Of a DNA stretch of 64,000 nt, positions 35,680-45,917 are shown in pieces; positions within the stretch are counted from its first letter, which is position 1, and each line of letters begins with the position of its first letter. The stretch covers positions 111,215,617-111,279,616 of the forward strand of contig NC_081185.1 of the NCBI RefSeq assembly GCF_029867415.1, written 5' to 3'. The translations under genes and the position numbers were made by a program. Source of the DNA: Vicia villosa. Its lineage: Eukaryota; Streptophyta; Magnoliopsida; Fabales; Fabaceae. Below the pieces are notes generated by a model. It did no database searches and was not told where the DNA came from. It saw only the letters and a list, made by a program, of their open reading frames with translations.

Positions 35680-36534
35680 ATGCCTTCAACAAAGTATGAG
35701 ATTGAAAAGTTCACCGGAGTGAATGATTTCGGTCTGTGGCGCTTGAAGATGAAAGCCCTACTGGTTCAGCAGGGTTGTTTGGAAGCGTTGAAGGGAGAGG
35801 CAGCCATGAATGCAGAATTGACGGCAGCGGAGAAGACGAATATGATCGAGAAAGCACACAGCGCAATTTTGTTGAGCCTTGGTGATAAGGTTCTCCGGCA
35901 GGTATCAAAGGAGACGACGGCATCAGGGTTATGGGTGAAACTTGAAAGTTTGTATATGACCAAATCGCTGGTAAATCGACTCTACCTGAAGCAAGCTTTG
36001 TATTCATTCAAGATGATTGAAGACAAAGTATTGGCTGAGCAGTTGGATATGTTCAACAAGCTGATTCTTGATCTTGAAAATATTGATGTGAAGATCGATG
36101 ATGAAGATCAAGCGCTGTTACTATTGTGTTCTTTGCCTCGATCACATGCTCACTTCAAAGAAACTCTCCTGTATGGAAGGGAGTCCCTGACGTTTGAAGA
36201 AGTTCAATCAGCCTTGTACTCTAAGGACTTGAATGAACGAAAGGAGCATAAACCTTCGACTGTTGGCGAAGGTTTGGCCGTTAAAGGAAAACTCTTACGA
36301 AAGGATGGTAAGTTCGACAAGAAGAAAGGCAAAAGCCAGTCGAAGACTTACAGTGGCGAAGCATCTGGCATTCGATGCTACCATTGTAAGAAGGAGGGTC
36401 ACACAAGAAAGGTGTGCCCTGAACGCTTGAAATATCATGGAGGTAAGGATAATGGCAACGCTGCCATTGTTCAAGATTATTTCGAATCATCTGATGTTCT
36501 TGTGGTTTCAAGCAGTGACTCTAAGAAGGAGTGA
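35680..36534 (+). pseudogene. Copia gag and start of protease (copy 2), ends at a frameshift
   Basis: The ATG at 35680 opens Gag with the CCHC knuckle CYHCKKEGHTRKVC near 36376. At 36531-36534 one G is missing compared with copy 1 (GAGTGGATT becomes GAGTGATT). This creates TGA just before the protease DSG motif and separates Gag from the rest of the polyprotein. Confidence 0.88.
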
Positions 36535-39500
36535 TTATGGATTCAGGTTGCACTTGGCACATGACTCCAAACAAAGACTTGTTCGAGGAATTATGTGATC
36601 AAGATGGTGGATTAGTATTGCTGGGAAACAACAAGGCTTGCAAGATTGCAGGTGTTGGATCTGTGAGATTCAAGCTCCATGATGAGTCAATAAGGTTGTT
36701 GACTGAAGTCAGGTATGTTCCTGATTTGAAGAGAAATCTGCTTTCTCTTGGTGAATTCGACAAGAAAGGATATGTTTTCCAAGGAGAGAAAAGTATCCTA
36801 AGAGTCATGAAGGGTTCGAAGGAAGTCTTGAGAGGCGTGAAGAAACAAGGCTTGTATACCCTTGAGGCTGAAGTTTTAAGTGGTTCGACAAATGTTGCAT
36901 CCACGAAACCTTTGTCGAAAACAGAAATCTGGCACATGAGATTGGGCCATGTCAGTGAAAGGGGTCTGGTCGAATTAGGGAAACAAAATCTGCTTGGTGG
37001 AGACAAAATCGAAAAGCTGAAGTTTTGTGAACCCTGTGTACTTGGAAAATCCTGCAGAGTGAAGTTCAACAAAGGCTAACAAAGAACACATGGATCCCTT
37101 GATTACATCCATGGTGATCTTTGGGGGCCTGCAAGGTGTCCATCACATTCAGGAGCAAGGTATTTTCTATCCATAGTAGATGATTATTCCAGAAAATTAT
37201 GGGTATTCATCCAGAAGACTAAGGATGAAACTTTTGAGAATTTCAAAAGTTGGAAGACTCTGGTTGAAAATCAGACGGGCAGAAAGGTCAAGAGGTTGAG
37301 AACCGACAATGGCCTTGAATTTTGCAATGAGACATTCGACAGTTTTTGTGCTGCCTCTGGTATTGCAAGGCATAGAACTACTGCAGGTACTCCACAGCAA
37401 AATGGTTTGGCTGAAAGGTTTAATCGAACTATTTTGGAGAGAGTCAGATGCATGTTGACTAGTGCGGGGTTAACAAAGGTGTTCTGGGCTGAGGCTGTTT
37501 CGACAGCAACATATTTGATAAACAGATGTCCTTCGACAGCGTTAGATATGAAGACACCTGAAGAAGTTTGGTCGGAACATCCACCAGATCTCAACAAACT
37601 GAGAGTATTTGGCTGCGTAGCCTATGCTCACATTAGGCAAGACAAGGTCGAACCTAGAGCTCTGAAATGCATGTTCATGGGATACCCTGAAGGAGTCAAA
37701 GCTTATAGGCTATGGTGCCTAGAGCCAGGTCACAGGAGGTGTATCACCAGTCGAGATGTAGTTTTCAATGAAGCTGAAATGGCTTTTAAGAAAACTGATG
37801 ATGTTGGTCGAAGTACAGAAACATCTGACGAAGAGCTGGAACAGGTAGAGATTCCTGTTGAGGTGGAGCATGTTGATGCTGAATTGCATATCCCAGATGA
37901 AGTCGAAGAAGAAGCAGAAGATGCTGAAGTTGAGGAAACTGACGATGACTACCTATTGTCGAAAGATAGGTCGAGAAGAGTCATCAAGCCACCTCAAAGA
38001 CTTGGATATGCAGATCTTATAGCTTATGCCTTAATCTCTGCAAGTGAGGTTCTAGACGAAGAACCTAGAGACTATAAGGAAGTTATGAGGAGTCGAAATA
38101 AGACTGAATGGCTGAAGGCCATGGATGATGAGATAAAATCTCTTCATGATAATCATACCTGGGAACTGATCAAGAAACCTGCTGGGGCAAGGTTAGTCAG
38201 CTGTAAATGGATTTTCAAAGTTAAGGAAGGAATTGAAGGAGTGACGTCGAAAAGATACAAGGCAAGGTTAGTTGCAAGGGGTTTCACTCAGAAAGAAGGT
38301 GTCGACTTCAATGATGTGTTTTCTCCTGTTGTGAAGCATAGGTCCATTCGAATGTTGCTTGCCATGGTGGCACAGTTCGATCTTGAATTGGAACAAATGG
38401 ATGTGAAGACTGCGTTCTTGTATGGTGATTTAGATGAAACGATCCTGATGAGGCAACCTGAAGGGTATGTCGAAAAGGGGAAGGAAGATTATGTGTGCAA
38501 GTTAAAGAGATCTTTGTATGGGCTGAAACAATCTCCTCGACAGTGGAATAGGAGATTCGACAAGTTCATGGCACGCATAAGTTTCATTAGAAGTCAGTTC
38601 GACCACTGCGTTTACTTCAGATTTCGACCTGGTAATTCATTTGTTATTTTGTTGCTTTATGTGGATGATATTCTCATAACAAGCAACAATGTTGAAGATG
38701 TGATGAGGGTGAAGGCTGAACTCAATAAGGAGTTCGATATGAAGGATCTGGGAGCTGCTTCCAGGATTCTTGGAATTGACATTCGAAGAGATAGAAAGAA
38801 GTCGAAGTTATGCTTATCTCAAGAGGCATATCTACGGAAGATTCTTGAAAAGTTTGGTATGTCGAATTCGAAGCCAGTTGTGACTCCAACAAACCCTCAA
38901 TTCAAGCTGAGTATTGATCAGTGTCCCAGTACTGATGTCGAAAGAGCCTATATGAATAGCATCCCATATGCTAATATAGTTGGTTCTTTGACGTATGCTA
39001 TGGTCTGTACTAGACCCGACATAGCTTACGCAGTAAGTCTTGTAAGCAGGTACATGGCGAATCCTGGAAAGGCTCACTGGCAAGCATTGAAGTGGATTTT
39101 AAGGTACATAAATGGGTCTCTGAATAGAGTCCTAATTTATGGTGGAGCCTTGGGTGAAGATAGTAAAGCAGTAATAGAAGGATATGTCGACTCTGATTAT
39201 GCAGGTTGTATGGATTCCAGAAAATCTATTTCTGGATATGTTTTCACTATGTTTGGCACTGCAATTAGTTGGAAAGCAACACTTCAGAAGGTTGTTGCTC
39301 TATCAACCACTGAAGCGGAGTATATTGCCCTAACTGAAGCTGTGAAAGAAGCATTGTGGCTTGAAGGTTTTGCGAAGGAGCTGAAACTTCAAGGTCGAGG
39401 TATCACTGTTAAATGTGATAGTCAAAGTGCAATACACCTGTCGAAGAATTCAGCCTATCATGAGCGAACTAAGCACATTGATGTGAGGCTGCATTTCGTC

Positions 39501-39641
39501 AGAGGAGTAATCGAGCGTGGAGAAGTCCAAGTGCTGAAGGTTTCGACTGAAGACAATGCTGCTGATATGATCACCAAGACATTGCCGAGTTGCAAGTTTT
39601 TCCACTGTATGCAGTTGATAAAGCTGCATGAAGAAAGCTAG
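36535..39641 (+). pseudogene. Copia pol (copy 2): protease, integrase, RT, RNase H; one nonsense codon
   Basis: After the frameshift the frame is open except for TAA at 37077-37079 (AAA in copy 1), between the integrase zinc finger and its core. Unlike copy 1, the zinc finger Cys pair (CEPC) and the RT box YVDD (38658-38669) are intact, and the DDE core (HGDLWGP, RTDNGLEF, NGLAERFN) is complete. RNase H ends at the normal stop, 39639-39641. Two small lesions thus separate it from a full frame; both lie upstream of RT. Confidence 0.9.
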
Positions 39642-39683
39642 TTTGTTCCTTAACGTTGTAGAGTTAGGTCCAAGGTGGAGATT

Positions 39684-40174
39684 TGTGAGATATTGGATCA
39701 AACTCTAGTATTGTCGAAGGGTAGCTTCTTGGTTTGACAGTTCGACAGAGTTAAGCATGAAGTCGAAGGATTGTTCACATGCTGGTGTCGAAGTGTGCAT
39801 GCTGTAGTCGAAGATGGGTCTAGCATGCAGATGTCGAAGATGCTAGGGTTGTTAGCATGTTAAATTAGGTTTTAGTGTTTAAACCCTAATTTGTTAAGTT
39901 AGCTTGTTTATTAAGTTGGCTTGTGTAATGGGCCTTGCTGAAAAAGCCCATTAGTTAGTATGTTAGGTTTTATTATAAATAGCATACTAGTCTCTCATCA
40001 TTGCTAAGCTGCAAATCCTAATTTAGGGTGAGAGAGGTTATTTGTTATTCTTGTAAACTTGTAATCTTGTTTTAAGAGAAAGTAAAATAATAGCAGTTAT
40101 AACCAATTCTTGTGTTCTTATTCTCTTCCCTAATTCCCTATTATACTTTGTTATTGGTATCGTTTTTCACAACA
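39684..40174 (+). repeat. Copia copy 2 3' LTR
   Basis: Same length as the 5' LTR, with two single-base differences seen by eye. It is preceded by the purine tract AAGGTGGAGATT. Confidence 0.95.
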
Positions 40175-41820
40175 GAAGAGAAAGAAGAGAGGATTGTAGA
40201 TTCTTGAAGAGGGCGGATTAAAATCAAAAGGTAAGGGTGTGAATCCAAGTTATTATAAGTAGATATAAGTGGATAATGATGATTGAGTTAGAAAATGCAT
40301 GATTTGGAATGGGTTAGATACCATGAAGTTAGGATCTGGGGATTTGTTATATTCTTGAAAACCCTAACATGAATCTATGTTTCAATCTATGAAATTGATG
40401 ATTTATATATGCTACGAATTTTCTATATTGAATTCCATGAATGGGTATGTGTATAGAACATGATTTAGTGCATATATGTATGTTTAAGTTTCACTTGAAA
40501 ATGGTTAATTTGGAATTTTGGTGAAAATTAATGGAGCTTAGAATCTTGTTTTTATGATCGTAATAGTTGCTATATAATGTATATAGGTTGTATAACTATT
40601 TATTTCATGAAAAATGATGGATTAACATGGTTTTATGGTGAAAAATTTGGGCTGGACAGTAGTATTTTCGCAACAGCAAACAGTATTTTCGCAACAGCAG
40701 ACAGTATTTTTGCAATAGCAGTTTTCTGGTTTTTGACGGTATTTCCGTAACAACAAATTTTCTGGTTTTGACAGCATTTTGAAAAACTTATAAATTCAAT
40801 AACTTTTGACTCGGGTGTCCGTTTGATGCGCCGTTTGGACCGCCGGAAAGCTAAAATAAATCCCTATCTTATTAAATTGGATTGAAAACCATTATATAAT
40901 AATTTAATATAACTTATATTTTTTTGTATGTGTTTGATCGGTATGAATTGATAATGATGTTGTATGCTACATGCAGTTAGTTGTATGTATTCGAACTGTA
41001 TGAGCCAATGATGATGCCTTGTGATGAATTAACAATAATATGATTTTATTAAGAAGTTGAATTAACCGTGTCATGTTATATCTTTTGATCCGTAACTTCT
41101 TTTATGCGCCGTTTGAAGCATTAGGAAGCCAATGTTATTATCTATGTGATAGGATAGAATTGGTTGCCACTTATTGAATTAATTATGATGTTGTTGTGTG
41201 AATAACATGTAATTACGTATATGTGAGTTATGAATCGATGAATTATGAATAACATTTGTTGATATGTTATGTGGTATGATATTCATGAGGTGAGCGAGTG
41301 AGTGTATGCTGTTTAAAGGCAATTGTGGAGAATGATTACTTGATGACTTAATCATTATGTGATAGTGTATGTCATGGATTAATGTTAATTGTGGATAACA
41401 TGTATTGGTATTTTGTACCATGTGCTAATTGTGATATTTGGAAATGATGAATGCTAATTGTTATGCATTGTTGTAATTGTCGTATGATAAATGTGTTTTG
41501 TACGATGGTGGAATAATTCAATTAGTTGAATTTTGGTAATATGCTTGGATGTTAAGATTATATGGATAATTCTTAATTGCATATGCTTTGGTAATTGTAT
41601 GTATACATGATGCTTAGATTTAGCAAATGTATATGTTGTTTTTGGAGAATTGTTGAGAATGACATTGATTGGCTTGTATGCTATATGTTATTGTGATTGA
41701 TAAATGCTATGTGAATGCTTTATTGATGATATATGCATGTTGTGCAACGTTTGGTGGATAATTCGAATTGTGCGAATTATTGTGGTATGAGGTATGTTAA
41801 GATTGCGTGATAATCTTAAT

Positions 41821-41872
<52 letters not shown>

Positions 41873-42865
41873 AAGTCTTGTTGCACATGCATACATGGTG
41901 GCTTTGAAATAGAAGCGGTGAAACTTTGGGTTCACATGGTTGACCTTGATCCTCGATCAGAAATAGAGGTGGTGAAACTTTGGGTTCACATGTTGGCTTG
42001 GATTCTAGAGGTAGAATCGGAAGCGGTGAAACTTGGGTTCACAATGGTGGCTTTGGTCTTGTCCGGATCGGAAGCGTGGCTTGGGTTCTAGATATTGAAT
42101 CGGAAAGCGGTGAAACTTTGGGTTCACATGGTACCACATGCATTGAGTCACATTTATTACATTCGAGTCACATTGTGTGCTATGTGATTGTTTTTGTATC
42201 AATGTGATTGTTTTGTGTGATAATTGATATATGGTGTATGAATGTATGCTTTGAGAAGAGTGATGAGTTGTGAAATGTATTCTTGTTGTGTTTTGCATTT
42301 CCCATTATTATGTTTATCTATAATAATTTGAATTCTCACCCTTCTGTTTGAATGATGTTCATCGTGACATCGTGCAGGTTCCGATGAGTAGTAGCTTGTC
42401 CGAGGATTTAGCCGAGGAGCTCCTGAGTTTGTTGTTTGATTAGGTAGCGAGTCATATGCTCTGATCATGTAACACTTGGGGGGTTTTATTTGACTTATGC
42501 TTATGTTTGGATATTGCTATCTTGTATATATTTTGAATCGATACTTTGGATATGTTGTTGACGGCTATGTTGCCTAGATTTGATTTGGTTTAGCATAATT
42601 GGATATGTTAATTGAGTTCGGTAGATGAATATAGTATGGGATATATTCATTGAAATGTTTGAGTTATAATTCTTCCGCGTGCGATATGCATAATTTATGA
42701 AAGCATGATATTTTTAAAATGTGTTACGATATGATTAGTGCATGTTGGTATGTTTGTTCTAGGTTTTCATTGTGATGAAAATAACATGTGACGCCTCTTT
42801 GATTGTATGCATACTTTACTCTGTGAATAATATGTTATATTTGGGGTTAGAAAATGGGTGTTACA
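40175..42865 (+). repeat. Tekay-like LTR 3, right part
   Basis: Continues LTR3 after the Copia insertion, opening with the second GAAGA (40175-40179). It contains the same repeats as LTR1, including (TA)n at about 41825-41868. It ends GGTGTTACA and is followed by TATGT, not by a primer site, which marks the true right end of the array. Confidence 0.93.
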
Positions 42866-42870
42866 TATGT

Positions 42871-43058
42871 GGCTATATTTTTAAAATTTGCTCTTAATCA
42901 ATTTTTTAATTTAATTTGTGAAGTAATTAGATTAGTTAGGTTATATGTATCTTTTATCTAATTAATAATAATTTAAAGTTTGATGATGTTAGCTAATAGA
43001 AAATTTTAGTAATGGGTTAATAATTGTGAGTAATGGGTTAATTATTATTTTTGTTATT
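42871..43058. other. Short AT-rich spacer between the two retrotransposon arrays
   Basis: About 190 bp of AT-rich DNA with no frame or repeat recognised. The last bases (TTATT, 43054-43058) would be the left target duplication of the Athila-like array, whose right partner is not in view. Confidence 0.6.
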
Positions 43059-44825
43059 TGATAACACAATTTTATATCGTATATTTAGCTTGAAACCCGT
43101 AGATATTTATAGCATTTTCCATTTATTATGCTGATTTATTATGATATTACGCGAGTTTTTGCTTTGTTTCAGGTTTTACACTCTTATTATGACTATTTGT
43201 GAAAACGAGAAGAAATGGAGCTAAAACGACCACTATTTATGCCTAAAAGATGAAAAATGGGTGCTGAAGTAAAAAGGGAGTGCAAATAAGGCCCAAATAT
43301 GCTAAAGAAGACCCAAAGACCCAAAAGAGACGAACCAGCCCACTGAAGATCAAATGTGCGTGGCCCAAACCACACAAGCAAGTGGAGACGCACGTCTCCA
43401 ACGTCTCTATGCCACATCAGCAAAAGGGAGACGCACGTCTCCATTCCCCTACATTTTCTCCACTTGAGACGCACGTCTCAAGTCGTTCAAAGGCACTTCC
43501 TGAAGAAGCGGAGACGCACGTCTCCAAGCCCAGTCTGAAAAGCTCCCTCTTTTCACGCAACGTCACAGCAAAGCCTCCCCTATGAATAGAACCTGCTACC
43601 TCAGTTCTAAATGTCCGATTTCCTGCTAACGAAGTGCTGCCGAAATTGTACCGTGCTTTATATTTTCTGCCTTCTTTCAATTCAAACAGTTATTTACTCA
43701 CAACGATTTCTACACCGGAAATTGTTGTGAACCTTTTATAAATCTAGCCTTACGTTAGATTTATCGCTTTTATTTTTCCTTGTTTTATTTTCCGTCCATT
43801 TAAATTCCGAAGAACGATCCAGCCAACCTGTGGTGGAAGTTCAGTACTCGAAGATTCAATTGCAATTTATTTAATTCAGGTTTAATATTTACCGCCTTTA
43901 TTTATATATTTATTTGCATGATATATTATATGCCAATTAACATGCCTTTTATTATAAACCAAATTAATTCATGCATGCTTAACCGTATTAATATGTCTGG
44001 CTAAATTACTAAGGTATCGGTATGTAAAGTAAGTTAACTGTGGGATCCGAAATAAATTGGCTTAATTCTGTTTTGTTAACTATCACCTGTTTTTGGTTTG
44101 TATGTCTAATTTAATTAGTAAGTCTTGAGAACAATAGAGCGAAAGTTTGAGGTCTTAAGACGGTCAAAGGTTAAAATCAATAGAGCGAAAGTTTGAGATC
44201 TTTAACTGGATAGTAGACATAGGACATTAGTTTTAAGGATGGCGAAAGCGTATTAAAACTAATTGGGACTTATTTATTTTCAAAAATTGTTTTTACACCC
44301 GAGCGGGATGGCGAAAGCGTACGTTAGGGATATTAGCATGTTCCGAGTCAACAGAGCGAAATTTTGAGATTAGGAGATTTAAATAGATAACAACTTCATA
44401 AAACAGGCATTTTATTAATTACGTTGTTTCCAAAAAGCTTTTCTAAAATCTAATGGGATGGCGAAAGCGTACATTAGGATTAGGATAGTAATCTAAATCA
44501 ACAGAGCGAAAGTTTGAGACGAGGATTTTTAACCAATTGAATTAGTAAAGATTTTTAATTAAATTATGCAAAAGCCAATGGACCTTCGGATCACCTTAAG
44601 TTAAACGAAATACATACTGATATCTGTCTTTTATTATATTTCTTATTATTCACAATCACTCTCCCTTAGGAACAATCGAAATATTAGTAGCCTTAGCTTT
44701 ACATAGTAACCTTAGATAACGGTAGATCGATTCATAGTCCCTGTGGATTCGATATCTTTTAAAACTACACGACACGACTGTGCACTTGCAGTCATCAGAT
44801 TAATAGACACGTAAAGTCGCGATCA
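43059..44825 (+). repeat. Athila-like LTR 1 (5' part divergent)
   Basis: It starts TGATAACACA; the first ~130 bp differ strongly from LTR2 and LTR3 (TGATAACGCG), and then identity is near complete from about 43190. The TATA box position reads TATGAATA (43581) where the others have TATAAATA. It has four GAGACGCACGTCTC palindromes and a block of GCGAAAG repeats. Confidence 0.85.
43385..43524. promoter_or_regulatory. Four GAGACGCACGTCTC palindromes upstream of the TATA position, LTR 1
   Basis: Perfect two-sided palindromes (6-bp arms, CA centre) at 43385-43398, 43428-43441, 43466-43479 and 43511-43524. Three are extended by a flanking G/C pair or A/T pair, making arms of 7-9 bp. They end about 57 bp before the TATA position, which fits U3 enhancer or transcription-factor sites; this role is inference. 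Confidence 0.6.
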
Positions 44826-44831
44826 AGTTTT

Positions 44832-44849
44832 TGGCGCCGTTGCTGGGGA
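44832..44849 (+). promoter_or_regulatory. Primer-binding site, internal 1 (TGGCGCCGTTGCTGGGGA)
   Basis: It differs by one base from the TGGCGCCGTTGCCGGGGA usual in Athila elements, and lies six bases after the proposed LTR end GATCA. Confidence 0.85.
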
Positions 44850-44927
44850 CTATTTAAGTCGATATCGTAACTCACTGTTACACCGTAGAGACTAGGGCAA
44901 TTCTTTACTTTCTTTCTGAACGATTGT

Positions 44928-45917
44928 ATGCCAAATACTCGTTCACAAGGAGGAGATTTAATACAACGAATTAACGAGATCGAACGTTTCATTAACGTCA
45001 AACGTCGAGCTCGCAATCTTCCCGAAGTAGCACCAATTCCGATTAATCAGGAATTGACTTTTACTGATCAAATCAATCAAATCACCCCAAAGTTAGAGAT
45101 GGCTGCTCTTCGTCCTCTTAGAGACTATGCCGCTCCTTCGCACGCTGAACCGCACTCAAGTATCGCACCACCTGCGATTGAGGCGAACAATTTCGAGTTG
45201 AAACCTTCGTTGGTCCAAGCTGTTCCACAGAATCAATTCTCTGGAAGCCCTGCAGACGACCCCAACCTTCATTTATCTGTGTTTGTGCAATATGCCGACA
45301 CTGTCAAAGCTAAGAACGTTAGTTCCGAAGCTATTCGATTACGTCTCTTTCCTTTCTCCTTGAGAGATAGAGCTAGAGCGTGGCTTCAATCCCAACTTGA
45401 ACAAAAGTCGCTAGGAGACTTACTTGAGGAGTATATTGACATAACCATTAATGAAGAACAAATTGAAATTCCTGAGGAGAGTGATAATGAGATTGAAGAG
45501 AGTGATTATAAGATTGAGGAGAGTGATAATGTGGTTGAAGAGATTTCTAGTGAGAAAAGAGTGGAGATTGAGAAAAATCCACCAACACCATCTGAAAGGG
45601 AGGTTGCAGAAGAGGTAGAGAGGGGAACACCTATTGTTATTCCTCTTCCCTATACCCCACCGATTTCTTTCCCGCAAAGTTTTGTGGAAGCTAAGGTAGA
45701 CTCCAAATCCATAATGTATGTGAAGATATTGGAAAATATCCACACTAATGCACCCTTATTTGAAGTCTTGCATAAAAAGAGAAATTTAGACAACCATGAA
45801 ACTAAGGATATCGTTAGTAATAAGAGGGTAAGGTTAACCTTTGAGGTGGTGGATAATATCACTAAGCCCGAACTCGAAAAGCGGATACTTAGGATAGATC
45901 CAGAACCGCCACCATGA
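44928..45917 (+). CDS. 329-codon Gag-derived fusion protein, unit 1
   Basis: Residues 1-148 are the normal Athila Gag N-terminus (MPNTRSQGG..., SLRDRARAWLQS), matching the long internal 3 almost exactly. At residue ~149 (after LQS) the sequence switches to unrelated coding DNA: an acidic stretch with three near-repeats of EESDNEIEESDYKIEE, then PPTPSEREVAEE, a proline-rich piece (PLPYTPPISFPQSF) resembling the Gag-protease linker, and a basic C-terminus. The knuckle, protease and all pol domains are lost. The frame is intact and kept in both derivative units, with two residue changes. Its function is unknown; it might still bind Gag or RNA. Confidence 0.7.
   Translation: MPNTRSQGGDLIQRINEIERFINVKRRARNLPEVAPIPINQELTFTDQINQITPKLEMAALRPLRDYAAPSHAEPHSSIAPPAIEANNFELKPSLVQAVPQNQFSGSPADDPNLHLSVFVQYADTVKAKNVSSEAIRLRLFPFSLRDRARAWLQSQLEQKSLGDLLEEYIDITINEEQIEIPEESDNEIEESDYKIEESDNVVEEISSEKRVEIEKNPPTPSEREVAEEVERGTPIVIPLPYTPPISFPQSFVEAKVDSKSIMYVKILENIHTNAPLFEVLHKKRNLDNHETKDIVSNKRVRLTFEVVDNITKPELEKRILRIDPEPPP

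Larger units (their letters stand above)
35164..40174 (+). mobile_element. Ty1/Copia retrotransposon copy 2, complete, young
   Basis: Two 491-bp LTRs (35164-35654, 39684-40174) enclose a 4,029-bp interior. The perfect 5-bp duplication GAAGA and the uninterrupted sites in LTR1 and LTR2 of the host array fix the insertion exactly. By eye the LTRs differ at two positions (in the ATCGAACT and AGTAAAAGAATA regions), so the insertion is recent. The interior has one frameshift and one nonsense codon. Confidence 0.96.
22432..42865 (+). mobile_element. Tandem array LTR-internal-LTR-internal-LTR of a Tekay-like retrotransposon
   Basis: Three ~3.28-kb LTRs alternate with two ~2.79-kb internal regions, with a period of about 6.07 kb. 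LTRs begin TGTAACATCCC and end GTTACA. A tRNA-iMet-type primer site (TGGTATCAGAGC) follows LTR1 and LTR2, and a purine tract (AAGTGGGGGAGAG) precedes LTR2 and LTR3. The outer flanks are TACGT on the left and TATGT on the right (42866-42870), a 5-bp duplication with one C-to-T change, so the whole array behaves as one insertion. The coding region is deleted and decayed alike in both internals. LTR3 is split by a Copia element. Confidence 0.88.

Noticed and set aside
43385..43524. CRISPR-like array of regularly spaced palindromes
   Set aside because: A plant LTR; only four 14-bp units with no spacers of constant length and no cas genes.
43193..43585. Frames of 93 and 101 codons in the Athila LTR, repeated in all three LTRs
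   Set aside because: They lie across the U3 palindromes and are conserved only because the LTRs are duplicated; no domain is visible.
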